8,069 bases of DNA from Methanosarcinaceae archaeon (GCA_030655675.1 JAUSPM010000053.1:1-8069); one strand, 5' to 3'. Counted from the first letter of the stretch, positions 1 to 5,498 are shown. The notes: generated by a model not told the origin, from the sequence alone. Translations and numbers: made by a program.

Positions 1-30
1 TAAATCCGAGCATAGCGAGGATTTTCTCGT
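1..30. repeat. Hairpin unit 1 (left arm cut by window edge)
   Basis: Stem 2-7/19-24 (AAATCC/GGATTT) is followed inward by tandem G-A oppositions (8-9 with 17-18), then GC/GC (10-11 with 15-16) around an ATA loop. The right outer arm CTCG (26-29) has no visible partner because the window begins at position 1. By analogy with units 2 and 3 its partner CGAG should lie immediately to the left. Confidence 0.65.
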
Positions 31-32
31 TG

Positions 33-55
33 TATATAATCTATAAGATTATGTA
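33..55. repeat. AT-rich dyad between hairpin units 1 and 2
   Basis: ATAATCT (36-42) and AGATTAT (46-52) are perfect inverted repeats around a 3-nt ATA loop. The stem extends outward through a T-G pair (35/53) and two further pairs (34/54, 33/55), giving about 10 pairs. Confidence 0.55.
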
Positions 56-58
56 GTC

Positions 59-92
59 CAAGTAAATCTGAGCATCAGCGAAGATTTTCTTG
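59..92. repeat. Hairpin unit 2
   Basis: The outer stem CAAG/CTTG (59-62 with 89-92) is followed by a T-T opposition (63/88), the main stem AAATCT/AGATTT (64-69 with 82-87), tandem G-A oppositions (70-71 with 80-81) and GC/GC (72-73 with 78-79), closing on an ATCA loop (74-77). This is the complete version of the fold seen in unit 1. Confidence 0.7.
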
Positions 93-95
93 TTG

Positions 96-116
96 TATAT
101 ATTTTATTAATATATA
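96..116. repeat. AT-rich dyad between hairpin units 2 and 3
   Basis: TATATATT (96-103) and AATATATA (109-116) are perfect 8-bp inverted repeats around a 5-nt loop. It occupies the same place between units as the 33-55 dyad but has an unrelated sequence. Confidence 0.55.
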
Positions 117-162
117 GTGCAAGTTAATGCGAACGAAGTGAGCATTTTCTTGCACACTTTTT
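117..162 (+). terminator. Hairpin unit 3 followed by a T tract
   Basis: The outer arms GTGCAAG/CTTGCAC (117-123 with 149-155) pair over 7 bp. A symmetric TT/TT internal loop follows, then AATGC/GCATT (126-130 with 142-146), tandem G-A oppositions (131-132 with 140-141), AC/GT (133-134 with 138-139) and a GAA loop. Five T residues follow at 158-162. On the plus strand this looks like an intrinsic terminator for a transcript entering from the left. No plus-strand gene is visible to be terminated, so the role is inferred; on the minus strand it would be part of the DUF47 3' region. Confidence 0.4.
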
Positions 163-308
163 GCTGACGATTTCGATTATTCAATTTTATATCCATGGAA
201 CGTGCCGCCTGCGGGCGGTCGTCTTGTTTTTGGATTCAAATCGAACCATTTAATTTGCACAGTCATTTAAAAACAACTATACAAATACTATAATTTTATT
301 ACGTTTTT
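158..308. other. Gene-free spacer left of the DUF47 gene
   Basis: No credible open frame, tRNA or rRNA is visible here. It holds a GC-rich hairpin (204-219), a separated 7-bp inverted repeat TTCGATT/AATCGAA (172-178 with 239-245), and AT-rich DNA next to the DUF47 stop codon. Minus-strand T runs, such as the one opposite AAAAAC near 269-274, could end the pit/DUF47 transcript. Confidence 0.5.
204..219. repeat. GC-rich hairpin
   Basis: CCGCC (205-209) pairs with GGCGG (214-218) around a TGCG loop, with a G-T closing pair at 204/219. It is strikingly GC-rich in an AT-rich spacer. On the plus strand it is followed by a pyrimidine-rich stretch with five T residues (226-231), so it resembles a terminator in that direction. 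On the minus strand it would lie in the trailer of the pit/DUF47 transcript. Confidence 0.5.
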
Positions 309-1001
309 TTATCTTCTAAGTATCATTGTTCTCAATCGATCTGCCGCATGTTCTGATTTATCGGCTATATCCCCGATGGATTTTACGAGTTCTGCTAGAT
401 GATAAACACCTGCACCGCCAAGAATCTCCTCATGTTCGAAGATTATCTTTACCAGACTTGTTTCAATAACATCTACATCATGTTCCAGTTCTTCTACTCG
501 CGGAACAATTGCCAGTGTCTGTTTGACCTCTTTTTTACTGAACGAAGTCTCAAGCAGTTCGCTTAATTTATCGACCAGTGTCTCATACATTTCTACAGTT
601 TCGGCGGTTTTTGACATCAACTCCAAAAGCCCTTCCCGTATCACGTCTGGGAGTTCACATTTACGCAATGTCAACCAATATGCAACATCCTGTGCGCGAT
701 CAGGGATGGCATCCTGAGGTTTCAAAAAATCCAGAAGGTCATCTGCATTTACAGGCAGCATTATGGAAGATTTCAATTGTGAACGTATAGTCTGTTTTAT
801 AACATCTGCTTCATGTTCAACAGCATCGATCTCGCGGCTCAATTCCTCTACGCGTGCCATATCGCCTGCGCAGTATGCATCAATTGCTTCACTCAATTTT
901 CGAACCGCATCTGCACCTTTTTCTGCATGCATGTGCAAAGGTCTGAAAGGCGATTCTGCAAATACGCTAAGCACTGAACGTATGTATTGTCTTCTCATCA
1001 T
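309..1001 (-). CDS. DUF47 / PhoU-like phosphate transport accessory protein
   Basis: This 230-residue protein belongs to the DUF47 (PhoU-divergent) family, whose genes commonly accompany PiT phosphate permeases and are thought to modulate uptake. It is predicted to be all-helical and cytoplasmic. Acidic motifs typical of PhoU-like helical bundles are visible: VEHEAD (61-66), DRAQD (101-105), ELEHDVD (171-177) and DIADKSEHAADRL (211-223), probably for metal binding. The length is normal for the family. Its ATG overlaps the permease stop codon (ATGA), implying translational coupling. A second ATG directly follows the first, so the start could be one codon later. The neighbouring pit gene supports a phosphate role; the molecular mechanism is not settled for the family. 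Confidence 0.9.
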   Translation of the reverse strand: MMRRQYIRSVLSVFAESPFRPLHMHAEKGADAVRKLSEAIDAYCAGDMARVEELSREIDAVEHEADVIKQTIRSQLKSSIMLPVNADDLLDFLKPQDAIPDRAQDVAYWLTLRKCELPDVIREGLLELMSKTAETVEMYETLVDKLSELLETSFSKKEVKQTLAIVPRVEELEHDVDVIETSLVKIIFEHEEILGGAGVYHLAELVKSIGDIADKSEHAADRLRTMILRR

Positions 1002-2035
1002 ATTCCGATCCCCATGAGCCCTGTAAATATCAGCGCAGCCGTGATTGCTGCAACAGGGACAGTTATTATCCAGGATGATATTATCTTTCCAATGACACTT
1101 AAATCAACCGCCGCAAGACCGCCTGCAAGACCGACTCCTATAACTGAACCCACAAGGGTGTGTGTGGTCGATATTGGAAGCGAACTGTAACTGTGCATGA
1201 TAACAACAGTCGCGGTTGCGAATTGTGCTGCAAATCCTCTTGTTGGGGTAAGTTCTGTAATCTTTGTACCAATTGTCTCGATCACACGGTAGCCCCATGT
1301 GGCAAGACCGATAACCATCCCAACTCCCCCAACAACCAGTATCCATAATGGAACTGTACCATCGGTCAACCCAAGAGTACTCATGGCTGCCGACAGTGGA
1401 CCGACCGCATTTGCCACATCATTGGAACCGTGTGCGAATGCGATATAACAGGCAGTCAGAACCTGCAAGAACACAAATTTCTTCTCAATCGAATATGGAT
1501 TGTTTGCTTTTTGCAATATCAAAGTCTTGATCAACATAAATATCAAATATGCCAATGCTGCTCCAAGCAACGGAGAAATTAACCAACTGGCAACGATCTT
1601 GGCAAGTACCAACCAATTGATATCAGCGTATGATATTATTCCGTTGTATGCCGCAACCAGGCCAAAGCCCAACACTGCTCCAACTATGGAATGTGAGGTT
1701 GACACCGGTAGGTTGTAAAACGTTGCAAAGGTGATCCAGAATCCTGCTGCAAGTATTGCTGCAAGCATACCTACCACAACAATATGAGGGTCAACGAGTT
1801 TGATCGCGTCTATCGGTACGATGTTTTTTGCTATTGTGGAAGTTACTCTTTTACCAAAAAGCACCGCTCCTGCAAATTCGAAAATACCTGCTATGATGAT
1901 GACTTGTTTGATCGACAGTGCTCCACTGCCCACAGACGTTCCCATTGCATTGGCAAGATCATTTGCGCCAATGTTCCACGCCATGTATAATCCTGCAAGA
2001 ATTAATGCAATTACTATTGGATCAAAAAAATCCAT
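998..2035 (-). CDS. pit: PiT-family inorganic phosphate transporter
   Basis: A 345-residue integral membrane protein of the PiT family (PF01384), which moves inorganic phosphate into the cell coupled to a cation gradient. The family's internal duplication is plain. Repeat 1 has GANDLANAMGTSVGSGAL (23-40) and LPVSTSHSIVG (109-119). Repeat 2 has HGSNDVANAVGPLSA (202-216) and LPISTTHTLVG (286-296). The Asn-Asp pairs at 25-26 and 205-206 and the STSH/STTH motifs are the expected substrate and cation-binding elements. About ten hydrophobic segments surround a short polar central loop (about 172-187). The start is backed by AGGAG 10 nt upstream. It is the first gene of a two-gene unit with the DUF47 gene. 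Confidence 0.95.
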   Translation of the reverse strand: MDFFDPIVIALILAGLYMAWNIGANDLANAMGTSVGSGALSIKQVIIIAGIFEFAGAVLFGKRVTSTIAKNIVPIDAIKLVDPHIVVVGMLAAILAAGFWITFATFYNLPVSTSHSIVGAVLGFGLVAAYNGIISYADINWLVLAKIVASWLISPLLGAALAYLIFMLIKTLILQKANNPYSIEKKFVFLQVLTACYIAFAHGSNDVANAVGPLSAAMSTLGLTDGTVPLWILVVGGVGMVIGLATWGYRVIETIGTKITELTPTRGFAAQFATATVVIMHSYSSLPISTTHTLVGSVIGVGLAGGLAAVDLSVIGKIISSWIITVPVAAITAALIFTGLMGIGI

Positions 2036-2045
2036 TATTATATAT

Positions 2046-2050
2046 CTCCT
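2046..2050 (-). promoter_or_regulatory. Ribosome-binding site of pit
   Basis: Minus-strand AGGAG lies 10 nt before the pit ATG and fixes the start at 2035. Confidence 0.7.
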
Positions 2051-2109
2051 TTAAGTCTCATTTCAAATCGAAAATGTGGTCTATTAGAGATAAAGGTTTT
2101 TCTATTATT

Positions 2110-2136
2110 CTATATAGATATTTAAAAAATATATAG
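2110..2136 (-). promoter_or_regulatory. Probable pit promoter, AT-rich dyad
   Basis: The 115-bp gap between nre and pit contains an almost pure AT block with CTATATA (2110-2116) and TATATAG (2130-2136) as inverted arms. Read on the minus strand it offers archaeal TATA-like boxes. A start site about 25 nt downstream would give a leader of several tens of nucleotides carrying the AGGAG site. This suggests pit and DUF47 are transcribed separately from nre. The exact box cannot be chosen by eye. Confidence 0.45.
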
Positions 2137-2150
2137 TAATATAGGTAATA

Positions 2151-3386
2151 CTAAAAGAACGAATCAAGTGTCCGCTGATGCCTGATATTCGATAGCATCT
2201 CCGCTTTTTCCATCCAATCTGCATACGGCGTCCGCAGGCGCGTGGACATGTCTGAAAGTGCCATTTCAATAGAATCAAACTTCTGCGGCGCATTCTTAAG
2301 CGCCTGACGTGCTGCTTCGCGAACAACCCACACCCCAAGCGGTGCCCAGTAATCAGGTCGGATCTCGCGCACCATGAATACGGCTGCCTGCCTTTTGATC
2401 CCATCAAGGTATTCAAGCGCACCCAGGCGTGCGGCATAGTATCCGCCTGCAAGGGATGAGTATCCTTTCTTTCCCTCGATCCCTTCATGGTCCGACCCGA
2501 CCCAAGCCGTGTTTCCTGACCACACCGTTTTTGGAAGCCACGACTCGATAAGTTCATACGAAAAACTGCGCGGGATAAAAAGTATCTCAAAATGATTCCC
2601 AAAAGTCTCTCCGCTAAACAGCTTGATGTCTCCTATCTGCTGGTAGTCCCTGATGGCTTGCAAATGGTCCTTGCCTGCCATATCATCAACTGCTGTTATG
2701 GACCAGCGTGTCGGGACAAGACGCCGCTCCTTCCCCAACAATCCAATCGACAGCAGCCTTGTAATGTGTTCATTCGGGACATTTCCGGTACGCAGTTCTG
2801 AAATAACATCCTTTGCCAGCGCATCGGTATCATATACAAGGTAATCCACTTTCGTTGGGACTTTAGGATTCTCTGTTATCTCAAAATTCTTCATTGTACC
2901 GGAAGGTCCCATTGGTGTTAATACACCATCAAATTTGAGTTCGTTCTTTATCGGTTTGGTAAACCATGCTTCCGTATCAATTGGTTTTTTGGACAGGGCA
3001 AGTTCCTGTGATTTTAAAAGAAGGGGATTGTCATGTGAACTGGCATCCTTAACCATCACTTTGGTATTGGCCCTTACAAGTTGCGAACGTGCGGAGATTA
3101 TATCCTCAATTCCCATCTTGAGCCACTCTTTAGGATCTTCAAGCGCCATGGCATCACTGCCGCTCACAAACGGCGGGATCATTGGACCTGCAGATACGGA
3201 AGGATAGCCGTATCGTCCTACAAAAACAGCGGGTGGAGATGCTCCAAAAATAGAATCACTTGATTTAAAATTAATATTGATCTTAGAAGAGATCGATTCA
3301 ATTGACTTGAATTTTTTAAGAATGGGGCAGGTTGGGCGACCGCAGAGTCCTTTTCCCTTACATTTGATGCAAAGATTTTGTTGCAA
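2151..3386 (-). CDS. nreA: NreA-type archaeal DNA repair protein with PCNA-binding tail
   Basis: A 411-residue protein of the archaeal Nre family (Nre_N/DUF650 then Nre_C/DUF651). In haloarchaea NreA takes part in repair of DNA damage and interacts with the sliding clamp. Near the N-terminus is a four-cysteine knuckle, C-x2-C-x5-C-x4-C (residues 6, 9, 15, 20), probably binding zinc. The family block SPPAVFVGRYGYPSVSAGP follows at about 51-69, and RRLVPTRWSIT at about 221-231. The extreme C-terminus is QRTLDSFF (404-411), a textbook PIP box. No ATG is available. TTG at 3386 starts 2 nt after the upstream HTH gene's stop and leaves five residues before the first cysteine; another TTG at 3407 would add seven residues and overlap that gene by 19 nt. 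I prefer 3386, without strong Shine-Dalgarno support for either. It stops with TAG. Confidence 0.9.
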   Translation of the reverse strand: MQQNLCIKCKGKGLCGRPTCPILKKFKSIESISSKININFKSSDSIFGASPPAVFVGRYGYPSVSAGPMIPPFVSGSDAMALEDPKEWLKMGIEDIISARSQLVRANTKVMVKDASSHDNPLLLKSQELALSKKPIDTEAWFTKPIKNELKFDGVLTPMGPSGTMKNFEITENPKVPTKVDYLVYDTDALAKDVISELRTGNVPNEHITRLLSIGLLGKERRLVPTRWSITAVDDMAGKDHLQAIRDYQQIGDIKLFSGETFGNHFEILFIPRSFSYELIESWLPKTVWSGNTAWVGSDHEGIEGKKGYSSLAGGYYAARLGALEYLDGIKRQAAVFMVREIRPDYWAPLGVWVVREAARQALKNAPQKFDSIEMALSDMSTRLRTPYADWMEKAEMLSNIRHQRTLDSFF

Positions 3387-3388
3387 TG

Positions 3389-3745
3389 TTATTCGTCTTC
3401 CCCACAAACACCACAGTATTCCACACTCGGATCGTTCTTATATAACCACCCGGATCTCTGGACAAACCTACATGCATTACACATACCTGTGACCTTGTCT
3501 TTTATAGAGATGTCCCCAAGCAGTCCTGCTGCCAAATTCCTGATAACTTTTTTGGTCTCATCTGAAAAATCAATCTCTGCGCCACGTTTTTCACTAACGT
3601 ATTGTGATACTGCGGCTCTTGAGAGTCCCAGAGTCTCTGCAACTTTTTGCTGTGTACAGTTGTGTTCCATCATCATATTTCGTGCAAGTTCTGCCCTAAT
3701 CGCAGGCAGGACTTTCTGTACCATTATTTCGCAGGGGGTTTTCAT
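3389..3745 (-). CDS. Small HTH regulator with C-terminal zinc-knuckle
   Basis: A 118-residue predicted DNA-binding protein. An XRE-type helix-turn-helix is visible at about 31-55 (TQQKVAETLGLSRAAVSQYV, then SEKRG). The N-terminal stretch MKTPCEIMVQKVLPAIRAEL resembles the HTH portion that archaea fuse to ThiN in thiamine regulators (family resemblance from memory). Here no ThiN domain follows. The C-terminus instead carries C-x2-C-x18-C-x2-C (89, 92, 111, 114), a likely zinc or Fe-S site; further cysteines are at 5 and 30. It lies 44 nt downstream of iscU and nearly touches nre, so it may share their transcript. GGAG with 8-nt spacing supports the start. Its target is unknown; an Fe-S or redox role is a guess from context. 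Confidence 0.8.
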   Translation of the reverse strand: MKTPCEIMVQKVLPAIRAELARNMMMEHNCTQQKVAETLGLSRAAVSQYVSEKRGAEIDFSDETKKVIRNLAAGLLGDISIKDKVTGMCNACRFVQRSGWLYKNDPSVEYCGVCGEDE

Positions 3746-3753
3746 GAAAGGGG

Positions 3754-3757
3754 CTCC
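3754..3757 (-). promoter_or_regulatory. Ribosome-binding site of the HTH gene
   Basis: Minus-strand GGAG lies 8 nt before the ATG at 3745 and decides this start over the internal methionines at residues 24-26. Confidence 0.65.
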
Positions 3758-3764
3758 ATTTTTT

Positions 3765-3789
3765 CTATGATTAATAAATTAAAAACTGA
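3765..3789 (-). promoter_or_regulatory. AT-rich iscU/HTH spacer, possible terminator or internal promoter
   Basis: Just after the iscU stop, the minus strand reads CAGTTTTTAATTTATTAATC. The T run could end some iscU transcripts, and TTTATTAA (3771-3778) resembles an archaeal TATA box. A start about 25 nt downstream would fall near 3750, inside or past the GGAG site at 3754-3757. That argues that at least the Shine-Dalgarno-dependent message comes by read-through from iscU. Confidence 0.3.
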
Positions 3790-4167
3790 TTACGTTTTAA
3801 TGTTTTGCTTCTTCTTATAATCTTCAATTGCAGCATGAAGTGCGTCAGCAGCAAGGTTTGAACAGTGCATCTTAACCTGTGGAAGCCCGCCGAGTTCCTC
3901 TGCAACATCGTTGCGTGTGATCTCAAGCGCTTCTTCTATTGTTTTTCCAATTGCCAATTCTGTAACCATACTGGATGTTGCAATTGCCGCGCCACAACCA
4001 AACGTTTTGAATTTCACATCTGTGAGTATCCCATCCTCCACCTTGATGTAGATGTTCATCATATCTCCGCAGGTTGGATTTCCAACTTCTCCAACACCAT
4101 CCGCATCCTCGATCTCACCGACATTACGCGGGTTTGAGAAATGATCCATCACTTTTTCATTATACAT
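3790..4167 (-). CDS. iscU: Fe-S cluster assembly scaffold IscU/NifU N-terminal type
   Basis: A 125-residue scaffold protein that receives sulfur from a cysteine desulfurase, builds Fe-S clusters and hands them on to apoproteins in the cytoplasm. All cluster-binding residues of the IscU family are in place: C33 and D35 in GNPTCGD, C58 in FGCGAAIATSS, and H101-C102 in KMHCSNLAADAL. The length matches single-domain IscU, with no C-terminal Nfu domain. The start has AGG 6 nt upstream. The gene follows iscS by 50 nt on the same strand, so the desulfurase and scaffold are almost certainly made together. I see no IscR-, HscA/HscB- or ferredoxin-like gene in the cluster. Confidence 0.95.
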   Translation of the reverse strand: MYNEKVMDHFSNPRNVGEIEDADGVGEVGNPTCGDMMNIYIKVEDGILTDVKFKTFGCGAAIATSSMVTELAIGKTIEEALEITRNDVAEELGGLPQVKMHCSNLAADALHAAIEDYKKKQNIKT

Positions 4168-4183
4168 TTTTAACCTGCCTGTA

Positions 4184-4209
4184 AATTGATCTGTTCAATT
4201 GTTATTGAA
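4184..4209 (-). promoter_or_regulatory. Two mutually exclusive hairpins between iscS and iscU
   Basis: AATTGA (4184-4189) can pair with TCAATT (4195-4200), and TTCAAT (4194-4199) can instead pair with ATTGAA (4204-4209). The two 6-bp stems share 4194-4200 and cannot coexist. In the minus-strand message they lie between the iscS stop and the iscU ribosome-binding site. The stems are AU-rich and weak, so a regulatory role is only a possibility. Confidence 0.35.
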
Positions 4210-4217
4210 AACATTAA

Positions 4218-5390
4218 TCAGTTGAGTTTCATTTTTCCTGCAATGGGTGACATTGCCCGAAGTCTGCCAACAACTTCCACCAGCGCATCGACCACGTAAT
4301 CAACTTCTTCCGGTGTGTTGTCTTTTCCGAGTGTTATCCTGAGTGAACCATGTGAGTCCTCAGGTCTGAGTCCCAAGGCTGTCAGGACGTGTGAGGGTTC
4401 AAGCGATTTTGAAGAACACGCCGATCCCGTTGATATTGCAATTCCTTTCATATTAAGGAACAATAGCATTGATTCACCTTCGATGAAACTGAACCTGAGA
4501 TTAACGTTATTTGGAAGTCGTTTTGTTGGATGTCCGCTGAGGGCCACATCGTCGATCGAATCCATCACTTTCGCAATCAGTGAGTCACGAAGTATTGTCA
4601 TGTGCTTTGCATCATCAACAAGTCGTTCGTCTGAAAGAGATACCGCTTTTGCAAAACCTACAATTCCTGAAATGTTCTCGGTACCTGCACGCATGTGTCG
4701 TTCATGGCTTCCACCATGGGCAAGCGCCTGTAAAGGCGTACCTTTTCGAACATATAACGCACCCACACCTTTTGGACCGTGTATCTTATGAGATGACATT
4801 GACAACAAGTCCACTCCAAGTTCGTCCACGTTGACAGGGATCTTACCAAGGGATTGCACAGCGTCTGTATGAAGGTATATGCCTTTTTCTTTTGCAAGTT
4901 TGCTGATATCCGAAATTGGCTGAATTGTTCCGATCTCATTGTTGGCATGCATAACACTGATAAGTATCGTATCATCACGGATGGCTTTTTTGAGTTCATC
5001 CATATCGATGATCCCCTCACTATCCACCGCAACGTATGTGACCTCAAATCCTTTCTTTTCGAGATAAGCGCATGAATTGAGTATTGCAGGATGCTCGATT
5101 GTTGAGGTTATTATGTGTTTGCCTTTCTTGGAATTGCGGTATGCAATACCTTTGATCGCAAGATTGTCTGATTCGGTCCCGCCCGAGGTGAAAATTATCT
5201 CTTCAGGTTTTGCACCAATCGAATTTGCGACCTGCTGGCGGGCTTGTTCAAGTGAACTGGCTGCTTCCTGGCCAAATGAATGCAGACTGGATGCATTACC
5301 AAACTTCTCTGTAAAATAAGGTAGCATGGCATCAACTACTAACGGATCGACCGGAGTAGTAGCGCCATGGTCCATGTATATTCGTTTCAT
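4218..5390 (-). CDS. iscS: Cysteine desulfurase, NifS/IscS type
   Basis: A 390-residue PLP-dependent class V aminotransferase-fold enzyme that converts cysteine to alanine and holds the released sulfur as a persulfide for IscU. Visible residues: TSGGTES (68-74, phosphate cup); H100 in IEHPAIL (ring stacking); D176 and Q179 in HTDAVQS; the Schiff-base lysine K202 in SSHKIHGPKG; and RAGTEN (234-239). The catalytic cysteine C325 lies in the mobile loop SACSSKSLEPSHVL, the group I (IscS/NifS) form rather than SufS. Length is normal. No strong Shine-Dalgarno precedes the ATG; a TATA-like box about 30 nt upstream suggests a very short leader. It is the first gene of the iscS-iscU unit. Confidence 0.95.
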   Translation of the reverse strand: MKRIYMDHGATTPVDPLVVDAMLPYFTEKFGNASSLHSFGQEAASSLEQARQQVANSIGAKPEEIIFTSGGTESDNLAIKGIAYRNSKKGKHIITSTIEHPAILNSCAYLEKKGFEVTYVAVDSEGIIDMDELKKAIRDDTILISVMHANNEIGTIQPISDISKLAKEKGIYLHTDAVQSLGKIPVNVDELGVDLLSMSSHKIHGPKGVGALYVRKGTPLQALAHGGSHERHMRAGTENISGIVGFAKAVSLSDERLVDDAKHMTILRDSLIAKVMDSIDDVALSGHPTKRLPNNVNLRFSFIEGESMLLFLNMKGIAISTGSACSSKSLEPSHVLTALGLRPEDSHGSLRITLGKDNTPEEVDYVVDALVEVVGRLRAMSPIAGKMKLN

Positions 5391-5415
5391 GTTATCAACT
5401 GAATTTAGTTAGTCT

Positions 5416-5426
5416 CTAATAAATAT
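5416..5426 (-). promoter_or_regulatory. TATA-like box of iscS
   Basis: The minus strand reads ATATTTATTAG about 26-36 nt upstream of the iscS ATG. This is the usual spacing for an archaeal TATA box that drives a leaderless or nearly leaderless message, consistent with the lack of a clear ribosome-binding site. Confidence 0.45.
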
Positions 5427-5444
5427 GTAACTATTGTAACATAT
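5423..5444. promoter_or_regulatory. Dyad at the iscS promoter, possible operator
   Basis: ATATGT (5423-5428) and ACATAT (5439-5444) are inverted 6-bp arms with a 10-bp spacer. The dyad abuts and partly overlaps the upstream side of the iscS TATA-like box, where the BRE would be. A protein bound there could block or assist the basal factors. The regulator is unknown. Confidence 0.4.
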
Positions 5445-5498
5445 ACACTAATGTGATACCATGTACAACTATTAGGTCCACATTAATCCATTTAATAC

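Larger units (their letters stand above)
1..157. repeat. Array of three spaced hairpin repeats, period 61-62 bp
   Basis: Three imperfect copies start at about 1, 63 and 124. Each has the order: short arm, central element GA(G/A)C...(A/G)(G/T)(C/G)GA, complementary arm, then TTTTCT(C/T)G or TTTTCTTG. The stems are AAATCC/GGATTT (2-7 with 19-24), AAATCT/AGATTT (64-69 with 82-87) and AATGC/GCATT (126-130 with 142-146). The arms differ between copies but stay complementary. The copies are separated by AT-rich DNA that also folds. The array sits past the 3' end of the DUF47 gene and probably continues left of the window. I do not recognise a named family. A REP-like dispersed palindrome, a terminator array or part of a structured RNA are all possible. 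Confidence 0.75.

Noticed and set aside
1..157. CRISPR array
   Set aside because: There are only three units; they diverge in sequence, are palindromic through covarying arms, and the intervening DNA is AT-rich and self-complementary rather than unique spacers. No cas gene is present.
225..250. tRNA remnant (minus strand resembles a T arm, GGTTCGATTTGAATCC)
   Set aside because: No acceptor stem, anticodon arm or D arm can be placed around it, and the arm itself is longer than a normal T arm.
2105..2602. Open frame of 165 codons on the minus strand
   Set aside because: It lies inside nre in another frame, has an arginine-rich low-quality composition, and matches no family I recognise.
3386..3407. 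Programmed frameshift fusing the HTH protein to Nre
   Set aside because: Both proteins are complete at their expected ends, and no slippery heptamer with a downstream structure is apparent. Plain translational coupling explains the overlap.
4658..5047. Open frame of 129 codons inside iscS
   Set aside because: It is an alternative frame of a clearly conserved gene on the same strand.
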